Part shown: piece after piece, positions 14,600 through 21,214 of the stretch | Position numbering within the stretch: position 1 is the stretch's first letter | Layout of the letters: every line of letters begins with the position of its first letter | DNA from: Alphaproteobacteria bacterium | GTDB taxonomy: Bacteria; Pseudomonadota; Alphaproteobacteria; SP197 | NCBI GenBank assembly: GCA_022822575.1 | Contig: JAJEBJ010000297.1 | Location: 1 to 26,780 of the forward strand | Direction: 5' to 3' | DNA length: 26,780 nucleotides | The notes under the pieces: model-generated | Databases searched by the model: none | What the model was told of the DNA's origin: nothing | The model's input: only the letters and a program-made list of their open reading frames with translations | Position numbers and translations under genes: made by a program

Positions 14600-15168
14600 A
14601 CGAGACCGCGCGCTCCCATGACATGGGGCTGCATACCGAGCAGCTCACCGGGCGCACGCAGCAGAGGTTCTTCGACATCAGCGAAGAGGAGAACCATCTC
14701 TATCCGGAAGCGTTTGACGTCGATTTCAACAAGCGCGTCGTTATCGACGCCATCGACATGGATGCCCGGGACGTCAACCGGAAGATCCGTGACCTGATGG
14801 CCGAAGGATACGGCTCAATCGTTATCCGCAATCCCCAGGCCCGCCATTCACTGGCGGTGGGTATCCTGCAGCGGCTCAACCTCACCTTCGAGGGAAGCCT
14901 CGGGTACTTTGGCGTCGGCCTCATTGACGGGCCCAATGTCCGGGTGACCGGCCGTGTCGGCTGGTCATGCGCGGAGAACATGATGGCCGGCACCGTGATC
15001 GTCGAAAAGAACGCCGGCTCCACCTTCGGGGCAGCCATGCGTGGCGGCGACCTCGTCTGCATGGGGGATGTCGGTTCGCGGACCGGCATCGATCAGAAGG
15101 GCGGCACCATCATTGTCGGTGGCCGGACCGGCGCCTTCTCGGCGTTCATGATGCAGCGGGGCACATGA
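14587..15168 (+). CDS. glxC: GXGXG-domain glutamate synthase subunit GlxC/MgsB-like, N-terminal fragment of a split gene
   Basis: 193 residues from the ATG at 14587, inside the end of glxB. The N-terminal segment contains 'YPEAFDVDFNKRVVIDA' and 'MDARDVNRKIRDLMAEGYG', with the adjoining SIVIRNP. A right-handed beta-helix of Gly-rich repeats follows: VRVTGRVGWSCAENMMAGTV, GAAMRGGDLVCMGDVGSRTG, and GGTIIVGGRTGAFSAF. This is the GXGXG domain that follows the FMN domain in GltB and is a free subunit in Glx/Mgs synthases. The frame ends at TGA 15166-15168 directly after MQRGT, in the middle of the beta-helix. The next helix turns continue in another frame starting at the overlapping ATG. One extra base near 15164 would restore a single continuous protein. 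Confidence 0.85.
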   Translation: MAELNETARSHDMGLHTEQLTGRTQQRFFDISEEENHLYPEAFDVDFNKRVVIDAIDMDARDVNRKIRDLMAEGYGSIVIRNPQARHSLAVGILQRLNLTFEGSLGYFGVGLIDGPNVRVTGRVGWSCAENMMAGTVIVEKNAGSTFGAAMRGGDLVCMGDVGSRTGIDQKGGTIIVGGRTGAFSAFMMQRGT

Positions 15169-15431
15169 TCGTGCTTGGCGACGCAGGCAAGAACCTCGGT
15201 GATTCGATGTATGACGGAACGATCTTCGTCGGAGGCACGATCGAGAGTCTCGGCGTCGATGCCGTGCCGGGGGACATGACCGATCTCGATTGCGCCTGGC
15301 TCGAGCGCAAACTCGGCATGTATGGCCTCAAGGCGCCGAACGGTGCCGCCAACATGACCAAGATCGTCGCCGGCAAGCAACTCTGGAACTACGACAATCT
15401 TGAACCGTCAGAGAAGAAGATCGTTCTCTAG
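15165..15431 (+). CDS. glxC: C-terminal fragment of the split GXGXG subunit (GlxC)
   Basis: 88 residues from the ATG at 15165, which shares ATGA with the stop of the previous frame. The sequence opens MIVLGDAGKNLGDSMYDGTI and FVGGTIESLG, the direct continuation of the GXGXG beta-helix, then ends in a charged tail with KLWNYD-like sequence (here KQLWNYDNLEPSEKKIVL). It does not look like an independent protein family. It is either the second half of a gene broken by a one-base loss (or a sequence error), or a separately translated subunit coupled through the 4-nt overlap. No clear Shine-Dalgarno precedes it (GCGGGG only). The coding quality after the break is good and the frame stays open to its natural end, which argues against long decay. 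Confidence 0.7.
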   Translation: MIVLGDAGKNLGDSMYDGTIFVGGTIESLGVDAVPGDMTDLDCAWLERKLGMYGLKAPNGAANMTKIVAGKQLWNYDNLEPSEKKIVL

Positions 15432-15453
15432 GCCGGTGGGAGACAACCAGAAA

Positions 15454-16806
15454 ATGACCGCAGACGCGAACGGCAGTGGCCGCAACAGGGAAATCCTCGG
15501 CCAGAATTTCATGTTTCCGCCGCACGTGGTGGACGACATCCACATCAAGGCCGAGCTCGGGCGTTACCGCATGCGCGGCATGGCGCTCTTCAAGAAGATC
15601 CCGACCTGGGACGATCTCACCTTTCTTCCGGGCACCCTCACCCGCTTCGTGATCGAGGGATATCGCGAGAAGTGCCAGACCGAGACCGTGATCGGTCCCC
15701 GCGCCGGGCGTCCCCTGGTTCTCGACATTCCGGTCTACGTCACCGGCATGAGCTTCGGTGCACTGAGCTACGAGGCGAAGACCGCTCTCGCGCGTGGCGC
15801 CACCATGGCGGGTACGGCGACCTGTTCCGGCGAAGGCGGCATGATTCCCGATGAACGCCGCTACTCGGAGAAGTGGTTCTACCAGTGCATCCAGTCGCGC
15901 TACGGCTTCAATCCGCATCACCTGCGGCTGGCCGACGGTTGCGAGTTCTTCATCGGCCAGGGCTGCAAGGTTGGCCTTGGCGGCCATCTCATGGGCCAGA
16001 AGGTCACCGATCAGGTGGCCGAGATGCGGTCCCTGCCTGCCGGTATCGACCAGCGCTCGCCGGCGCGTCATCCGGACTGGCTGGGTCCCGACGATCTCGC
16101 TCTCAAGATCCAGGAGATTCGCGAGGCGACGAACTACCAGATCCCGATCCAGCTCAAGCTCGGTGCGGCACGTGTCTACGATGACGTGCGCATGGCCGTG
16201 AAGTGCGACCCCGACTCCATCTACATCGATGGCATGGAGGGTTCGACCGGAGCAGGTCCCCACCTTGCGACCGAGGAAACCGGCATTCCGGGTATCGCCG
16301 CCATACGCCAGGCCCGGCGGGCGATCGATGATCTCGGCAAGCGCGGCGAGATCACGCTCATCTACGCCGGTGCGGTGAGGAACGGCGGTGACCTGGCGAA
16401 GGCGCTCGCTCTCGGCGCCGACGCGGTCGCCATCGGAACAACCGCCATGATGGCTCTCAACTGCAACAAGGACATCCCGGAAGCGGACTTCGAGGGCACC
16501 ATCGGGGTTCCTGCCGGATACTGCTACCACTGTCATACCGGCCGTTGCCCGGTCGGTGTCGCAACCCAGGATCCGGAACTTCGCAAGCGCCTCAACCCCG
16601 ACGATGCGGCCGAACGCGTCTACAACATTCTCCATACACTGACCATCGAGTGCCAGATGATGGCGCGGGCCTGTGGCAAGACCAACGTCCACAGCCTCGA
16701 GCCGGAGGATCTGGCGGCGCTGACCATGGAAGCCTCGGCCATGGCGGGTGTCCCCCTGGCGGGAACCAATCACACCGTCGGCGTCGATGACTACCACCAC
16801 CTGTGA
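15454..16806 (+). CDS. glxD: FMN- and [3Fe-4S]-binding glutamate synthase core (GlxD / MgsC-like)
   Basis: 450 residues from the ATG at 15454 with GGTGGGAGA upstream; the open frame reaches back into the end of glxC but only through weak start codons. It is the synthase domain of GltB as a separate protein. FMN and 2-oxoglutarate motifs are YVTGMSFGALSYEAKTALAR, CSGEGGMIPDE, IPIQLKLGAARVYDDV, IYIDGMEGSTGAGP and TLIYAGAVRNGGDLAKALAL, with GADAVAIGTTAM. The iron-sulfur cysteines are Cys357, Cys360 and Cys365 in GYCYHCHTGRCPVGVATQ, the Gly-Val-Ala-Thr-Gln tail being typical. With GlxB and GlxC it should reductively aminate 2-oxoglutarate using ammonia or a transferred amine. No GltD-type NADPH subunit is encoded here, so electrons must come from another donor such as ferredoxin. 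Confidence 0.93.
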   Translation: MTADANGSGRNREILGQNFMFPPHVVDDIHIKAELGRYRMRGMALFKKIPTWDDLTFLPGTLTRFVIEGYREKCQTETVIGPRAGRPLVLDIPVYVTGMSFGALSYEAKTALARGATMAGTATCSGEGGMIPDERRYSEKWFYQCIQSRYGFNPHHLRLADGCEFFIGQGCKVGLGGHLMGQKVTDQVAEMRSLPAGIDQRSPARHPDWLGPDDLALKIQEIREATNYQIPIQLKLGAARVYDDVRMAVKCDPDSIYIDGMEGSTGAGPHLATEETGIPGIAAIRQARRAIDDLGKRGEITLIYAGAVRNGGDLAKALALGADAVAIGTTAMMALNCNKDIPEADFEGTIGVPAGYCYHCHTGRCPVGVATQDPELRKRLNPDDAAERVYNILHTLTIECQMMARACGKTNVHSLEPEDLAALTMEASAMAGVPLAGTNHTVGVDDYHHL

Positions 16807-16825
16807 CAAGGGGCAGGAAACGCAA

Positions 16826-17227
16826 ATGACAGGCACATCTGACAAGAACGCCGACGTCGACTACTTCCTCACCTCGGACGGTCTCGACACCTCCCGCGAG
16901 AAGGAGATCGGCCAGCACATCGGCTATCGCTACGACGTCAACCTGCTTCCCGACTATGGCCGGTTGACGCCGTTCCTGAAGACCTACATCGAACTCATGG
17001 GCTGGGACGATCTCAACTGGCTCGAGGATGTCCACATGGGCTACGAGGAAGGCCATGCCGCAGTCTTCGACCGCAACGCGAATGGCTGGATCCGGGTTCC
17101 CGACTCAGTGGACCTGCCGGACAACCAGCAGGACCGGGACATGATCGCCCGCGAACTCCTGATCAAGTTCCAGATGTCGGATCGCCATCCCATGCGCGAT
17201 CTCTACCGCGCCTACCGCAAGTTCTGA
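16826..17227 (+). CDS. Unrecognised 133-residue protein, last gene of the glx operon
   Basis: 133 residues from the ATG at 16826, preceded by AAGGGGCAGGAAACGCAA. It starts 19 nt after the glxD stop, so it belongs to the operon. I do not recognise the family. It is soluble, acidic and rich in aromatic and charged residues, with no signal peptide, membrane segment or cysteine cluster. Noticeable blocks are DYFLTSDGLDTSREKEIGQH, GYRYDVNLLPDYGRLTPFLK, GWDDLNWLEDVHMGYEEGH, and a basic C-terminus MRDLYRAYRKF. The gene is oriented and spaced as a stable operon member. It could be a small partner of the FAD oxidoreductase or of the synthase; this is inferred from position only. Confidence 0.8.
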   Translation: MTGTSDKNADVDYFLTSDGLDTSREKEIGQHIGYRYDVNLLPDYGRLTPFLKTYIELMGWDDLNWLEDVHMGYEEGHAAVFDRNANGWIRVPDSVDLPDNQQDRDMIARELLIKFQMSDRHPMRDLYRAYRKF

Positions 17228-17235
17228 TCGCCTCT

Positions 17236-17266
17236 TGCCGGCAGCCCTCTCAGGCGACTGCCGGTA
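17236..17266. terminator. Hairpin at the end of the glx operon
   Basis: TGCCGGCAG (17236-17244) pairs with CTGCCGGTA (17258-17266) over 9 positions, one a G-U wobble, with a 13-nt loop. It lies in the 77-bp spacer between the convergent 133-residue and 186-residue genes, 9 nt after the first stop. No clear T-tract follows on either strand, so termination is probable from position rather than proven by sequence. Confidence 0.4.
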
Positions 17267-17304
17267 GCAGCACCTGCTTTCCAATCCGAGGAAGGCACAA
17301 CACG

Positions 17305-17865
17305 TCAACCACGCGTGACTGGAGGGTTGGCTGTGGCTGCTTGCCAGTCGGGAAGGAAGGCAAGGGCGCGCGGCGCTACGGGCGGTGGGGCGAAGAGGGC
17401 GTTGTGCCAGAAGAGCGCCGTGGCGAAGGGATCGTCGCCCGGCAGGTCCTGAACGTCGCAAGGCAGGATCCAGGACTGGCTGAACTGCTCGAAGTGGAGT
17501 GTTGCGCTGCCGGCGGCAACGAGAGCCGCCGCGCGCGGCGACTGCCGGGAGAACTGGGCGAACAGCCGTGACTCGAACTCCCGCGATGTCCGGAAGTACG
17601 TTGCCGCCAGGTGTTTCAGCCCCTTCTCGAAGCGCTCCCGGGGGTCATGGGTGCTCGAGACGGCCTGGCGAAAGAGAGCGGCCGAGGCGGCCGGCTCACT
17701 CTCAAGGAGAACCGTGCGGATGTGGCCCGGTACGCTTCCGTCGGCAAGGACGACACGGGGGGTCATGGCGCTCGAGGGACGCCCGCCCTCCCTGCGCATG
17801 GCGTGCTGGCGGATGAGGCACTGCCACGCCATGAACGCGTCACGCAGGGCACTCTCCCCGGCCAT
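17305..17865 (-). CDS. Unrecognised 186-residue protein downstream of the YggT-like gene
   Basis: 186 residues from the ATG at 17865. It begins 6 nt after the stop of the YggT-like gene, so the two are co-transcribed. I do not recognise a family. The protein is predicted soluble, with no signal peptide or transmembrane helix. The N-terminal half is helical in character (MAWQCLIRQHAMRREGGRP; HDPRERFEKGLKHLAATYFR). The C-terminal half carries a Trp/Phe-rich segment 'FATALFWHNALFAPPPVAPR' and ALAFLPDWQAA that looks conserved. The high GC third-position bias matches its neighbours. It converges on the glx operon. Confidence 0.65.
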   Translation of the reverse strand: MAGESALRDAFMAWQCLIRQHAMRREGGRPSSAMTPRVVLADGSVPGHIRTVLLESEPAASAALFRQAVSSTHDPRERFEKGLKHLAATYFRTSREFESRLFAQFSRQSPRAAALVAAGSATLHFEQFSQSWILPCDVQDLPGDDPFATALFWHNALFAPPPVAPRALAFLPDWQAATANPPVTRG

Positions 17866-17871
17866 GGTTCC

Positions 17872-18243
17872 TCAGAAACCGCCGAACCCGCCACCGAGAA
17901 GATCGTAGAGGATGGCGGCGATTTCCCCCTCGAGGGGAAAGGACAGCATGCCGAGCACCGAGTACCCGAGCATCCAGGGCAGGGCATAGAAGCGGAACAG
18001 GAAAAAGAACCAGGCCACGAACAGCGGCACCACGGGGTCGATGAGAAATCCCGGCGTCACCGGCCTGAACACCCGCAGGACCGGGTTGGTCAGCATCACG
18101 AACGCCCGCATGAAGAAGAAGTCGGACGTCACGGGAAGGAAGATGTTCATGGCCGAACGGCCGATCAGCGTCCACATGATGGCGCCGAGGATGTAGTCGA
18201 GGCCCACCACCCACCAGGGAAGAACAGCCGCAAGGCTGGTCAT
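17872..18243 (-). CDS. YggT-like membrane protein
   Basis: 123 residues from the ATG at 18243, with GGGAG about 12 nt upstream. Two to three hydrophobic helices are visible: one near residues 8-30 (WWVVGLDYILGAIMWTLIGR) and one near 70-90 (PVVPLFVAWFFFLFRFYA). Between them is NPVLRVFRPVTPG, which matches the loop of YggT-family proteins that reads roughly 'NP.LR..R...P'. The C-terminus is Gly/Phe-rich (LLGGGFGGF). YggT proteins are small inner-membrane proteins of uncertain role, linked to osmotic or division functions in some bacteria. It precedes the 186-residue gene in a two-gene unit and lies just after the symporter terminator. Confidence 0.65.
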   Translation of the reverse strand: MTSLAAVLPWWVVGLDYILGAIMWTLIGRSAMNIFLPVTSDFFFMRAFVMLTNPVLRVFRPVTPGFLIDPVVPLFVAWFFFLFRFYALPWMLGYSVLGMLSFPLEGEIAAILYDLLGGGFGGF

Positions 18244-18274
18244 CGGATCAGGACTCCCGGGCTCTCATGAACAG

Positions 18275-18312
18275 TTAAAGGGGGGCGGACAGGATTGTCC
18301 GCCCCCCGTTAA
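18275..18312 (-). terminator. Rho-independent-type terminator of the symporter transcript
   Basis: A 12-bp perfect GC-rich stem pairs bases 18280-18291 with 18296-18307 around a 4-nt loop, extended after one mismatch by 4 A-T pairs. On the minus strand it follows the symporter stop at 18340 and ends in TTTAAC, a short U-rich tail. It separates the symporter from the YggT-like gene, which starts about 30 nt later. Confidence 0.75.
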
Positions 18313-18339
18313 AACAAGGGTCACATCAACGATGCGTCA

Positions 18340-20154
18340 CTACGCTTCCGTCAGGATCGTCTTGCCTGTCGGAACGCGGGTCTCATCCACCATGGCCTGC
18401 ATCTCGGCATCCGGTGCTTCGGTGACCAGTGAGACCACGACCATCGCCACAAGCGAGACCGGCATGCCGATCATGCCGAACCGGAGATGGTCGATCGACC
18501 ATAGCTGGTCACCGCCATTGTAGACGTGGATGAGGTAGATCGTCCCTGCCACGAAACCGGCAACCATGCCGGCAATCGCCCCTGGCCTGTTGGCGCGTTT
18601 CCACCAGATTCCCAGAACCAGCGGGAAGAACAGGCCCGAGCATGCGAAGCAGAAAGCCCATGCCACGGCCCCCAGGATGCCCGTGAGCTGCAACGACGCG
18701 ATCAGGGCTGCAAGAGCACCGATACCCACCAGGAGGACACGGGCGACAATCAGACGACGCTTCGTGTCGGCCTTGGGATCGATGATCTTGTAGTAGAGAT
18801 CGTGGCTCAACGCATTGGCGATCGCCAGCAGCAGACCGTCGGCGGTCGACATCGCTGCCGCCATGCCACCGGCTGCCACGAGCCCCGAAATCACGTAGGG
18901 CAGACCGGCAATTTCCGGTGTTGCCAGCACGACGATATCGGGTCTCATGAAGAACTCGTTGAGCTGGACGATGCCGTCACCGTTCTGGTCGACGACCGAC
19001 AGCATGCCAACCTCGGTCCAGTTCCTGATCCACTCAAGATTGCTGACGTCGTCAATCGCCTTGCCGACCACCGCCGTTGCCAGATTCGGATCGAGAAGCT
19101 GGAGCTTGGTCAGGGTCGCCAGTGCCGGCGCCGTGAAGTAGAGCAGGAAGATGAAGAACAGGGACCAGCCCACCGACTTGCGCGCCTGACGCACCGACGG
19201 CGTCGTGAAGTAGCGCATGAGGATGTGCGGCAGGGAGGCCGTGCCCGCCATCATGCAAAAGGCGAGAGTCACGAACTTCCATGAATCCAGTCCGCCCTGC
19301 GGATCGAAGTGAGCCGTTGTCAGAACCTTCAGCCCGGCCACGGCTTCAGCCGCCGCCACCAGACCGTATTCCGCCTCAAGCTCGGCAATACGCAATGCCG
19401 CATCACCATAGGTGAAGTGCGGGATGATGCCAAAGCCCTGGGCATTCGACATCCAGACCACGGGCACCAGGTAGGCGATGATGAGGACGATGTACTGCGC
19501 CACCTGTGTCCAGGTCACGCCGCGCATGCCGCCCAGCATCGAACACAGCAGGATGCCCAGGAGTCCGAACCACACACCGAACTCGAACGGAATGGCAAGG
19601 GCCCGGGAGGCAATCGTGCCGGTCGCATTGATCTGTGCCGTCACATAGGTGAACGACGCGACCACGAGCACCACCACGGCGCAGAACCGCGCCAGGTTGC
19701 CACCGTACCGGGTACCGATGAAATCAGGCACCGTGTAGCAACCGAACTTCCTGAGATAGGGCGCCATCAGGGCGTTGACGAGCACGTATCCGCCCGTCCA
19801 GCCGATGACAAACCCGAGATAGGGATAGCCACCGAAGTAGATTCCTCCCGCCAGGGCGACGAATGACGCACCCGACATCCAGTCCGCTGCTGTCGCCATG
19901 CCGTTGTAGAATGACGGAACCTCGCGTCCGGCAACGTAGTAGGCATCGACCTGCATGGTCCGCGAGAGCCAGCCGATCGTGGCGTAGATCGCGATGGTAA
20001 AGAGGAGGAAGAGGATGCCGATCAACTGGGCACTTGCGCCAAGCTGCTCGACAATCGCCATCAGGGCAAAGAAGCCCAGGAACCCCAGAGTGTAGATCCC
20101 GTAGACCTTGCCCAGCCTGTCGACGAAGCGGGGCTTTTGTGTTTGATCGCTCAT
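18340..20154 (-). CDS. Sodium:solute symporter, VC_2705 subfamily, with an internal EF-hand loop
   Basis: 604 residues from the ATG at 20154, with GAGGAGG upstream and a start 11 nt after the DUF4212 stop. It is an SSS-family transporter related to acetate permease ActP. Visible features are YYVAGREVPSFYNGMATAAD with the adjoining WMSGASF (the sodium-site helix), 'GGYVLVNALMAPYLRKFG', FIGTRYGGN and MAGTASLPHILMRYFTTP. 'GGMAAAMSTADGLLLAIANA' is also present, followed by the LSHDLYYK motif typical of the family. About 13 membrane segments are expected. A loop at residues 389-400, DQNGDGIVQLNE, is a perfect EF-hand calcium-binding loop. Members are found with a DUF4212 small subunit, as here. 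The substrate is not known for this branch; small carboxylates are usual for the wider group. Confidence 0.92.
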   Translation of the reverse strand: MSDQTQKPRFVDRLGKVYGIYTLGFLGFFALMAIVEQLGASAQLIGILFLLFTIAIYATIGWLSRTMQVDAYYVAGREVPSFYNGMATAADWMSGASFVALAGGIYFGGYPYLGFVIGWTGGYVLVNALMAPYLRKFGCYTVPDFIGTRYGGNLARFCAVVVLVVASFTYVTAQINATGTIASRALAIPFEFGVWFGLLGILLCSMLGGMRGVTWTQVAQYIVLIIAYLVPVVWMSNAQGFGIIPHFTYGDAALRIAELEAEYGLVAAAEAVAGLKVLTTAHFDPQGGLDSWKFVTLAFCMMAGTASLPHILMRYFTTPSVRQARKSVGWSLFFIFLLYFTAPALATLTKLQLLDPNLATAVVGKAIDDVSNLEWIRNWTEVGMLSVVDQNGDGIVQLNEFFMRPDIVVLATPEIAGLPYVISGLVAAGGMAAAMSTADGLLLAIANALSHDLYYKIIDPKADTKRRLIVARVLLVGIGALAALIASLQLTGILGAVAWAFCFACSGLFFPLVLGIWWKRANRPGAIAGMVAGFVAGTIYLIHVYNGGDQLWSIDHLRFGMIGMPVSLVAMVVVSLVTEAPDAEMQAMVDETRVPTGKTILTEA

Positions 20155-20164
20155 GACACCCTCC

Positions 20165-20419
20165 TCATTCGTCGCTCAGGCCGCATTCGTCATCAATGCG
20201 GTCCTGCAGGAAGTTGTGACCAACGATCAACAGAACGAACACGATGAGCGAACCCTGAACGATCATGTAGTAACCGAGCGGGAACCCCAGGAACGAACCG
20301 CCGTCGAGGTCTTTGGCAAAGAACGGAAAGACGTATCCGAACAGGAACCAGATCGCCAGCACCCAATAGGTAAGGCGCGACGTCTTGGCCCAGTGTAGTC
20401 TTCTGTTATCCTGCGACAT
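20165..20419 (-). CDS. DUF4212 small subunit of the sodium:solute symporter
   Basis: 84 residues from the ATG at 20419, with a textbook AAGGAGG six bases before it. Two hydrophobic helices are seen: about residues 17-35 (TYWVLAIWFLFGYVFPFFA) and about 47-68 (LGYYMIVQGSLIVFVLLIVG). The block FPLGYYMIVQGSLIVFVLL and the RLHWAKTSRLT N-terminus are the DUF4212 signature. Proteins of this type are nearly always encoded just upstream of the VC_2705-type symporter and are thought to be its second subunit. The 10-bp gap to the symporter gene agrees. It is the first gene of its minus-strand transcript, divergent from the regulatory operon at 20516. Confidence 0.9.
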   Translation of the reverse strand: MSQDNRRLHWAKTSRLTYWVLAIWFLFGYVFPFFAKDLDGGSFLGFPLGYYMIVQGSLIVFVLLIVGHNFLQDRIDDECGLSDE

Positions 20420-20515
20420 TCGCCGCCTCCTTCAACTGTTGGTGCCGCAGAACAGACCCCCGGGGCGCGCGTCGATAGCAAGGAAGGGCATCTGAAGCGG
20501 CTGTCGGGATTATGG

Positions 20516-21214
20516 ATGAGTATCTCACGATTTCAACAGGGAATGGCGCGGCTGTTGACAACCGGGGCCTCGCCAGCGCCGTTTCTGCCCCGAATCCTGA
20601 AGCTTCGTTTCGACCGCTCGAAGCTGGGGACGGTCGAGAGCCTGATCGAGTTCGTCCATACGAGATCCTCCTACATCGCGCAGACCTCGCTCCACGGTTA
20701 TCTCAAGACCCGCATGGGCACGAGCTTCAGGGCATGGTTCGAGGACGATGCCTTCTCTGCCTCGATCCGCATCGCATCGGTCAAGGTTTTCCTTTCCTGT
20801 CTCTCCGACCTCACGGTCTTTTCGGTGGCCACGGCAGGCCGGCAAACCATCGTCCACGACGCCGTTCTCGAAGCCCTGGCGCTTCACGCCTTCCGCCAGG
20901 CAGCCATGGTGGGCCTCGCCGGTCAACCGGAACGCGACGACCTCGACGCGACGCTCGACGCCTTCGACCGGCGGACTCGTCTCGAGGACTGGCACGCCGC
21001 GGCCGAGGGACGCACGGCCTTTTCCGGCAGCGAGATCGACCTCGTCCGCTACGCACCCGTCATCGATGAATACAGGGAACTCGATCGCGAGATCGTGACC
21101 AACTCGATCCGCTTTCGCTGGCGGGATGTTCGCGAGCAGATCCGCCGGCGCATGGATGGCGACAGACTCCTCGAAGACTGGAAAGCCCGTACCGCGAACA
21201 GAGAAACGGAGTGA
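20516..21214 (+). CDS. Unrecognised conserved-looking protein, first gene of the exonuclease/CBS operon
   Basis: 232 residues from the ATG at 20516; an ATG at 20512 opens a different frame and is not used. I do not recognise a named family. It is soluble, mixed alpha/beta in character, with no signal peptide. Blocks that look constrained are PRILKLRFDRSKLGTVESLI, SYIAQTSLHGYLKTRMGTSF, and VFLSCLSDLTVFSVA, followed by an Arg/Asp-rich helical C-terminus. The stop (TGA 21212-21214) overlaps the ATG of the exonuclease gene by one base, so it is the first gene of a tightly coupled three-gene operon divergent from the symporter. A role in symporter assembly or regulation is inferred from this context only. 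Confidence 0.8.
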   Translation: MSISRFQQGMARLLTTGASPAPFLPRILKLRFDRSKLGTVESLIEFVHTRSSYIAQTSLHGYLKTRMGTSFRAWFEDDAFSASIRIASVKVFLSCLSDLTVFSVATAGRQTIVHDAVLEALALHAFRQAAMVGLAGQPERDDLDATLDAFDRRTRLEDWHAAAEGRTAFSGSEIDLVRYAPVIDEYRELDREIVTNSIRFRWRDVREQIRRRMDGDRLLEDWKARTANRETE

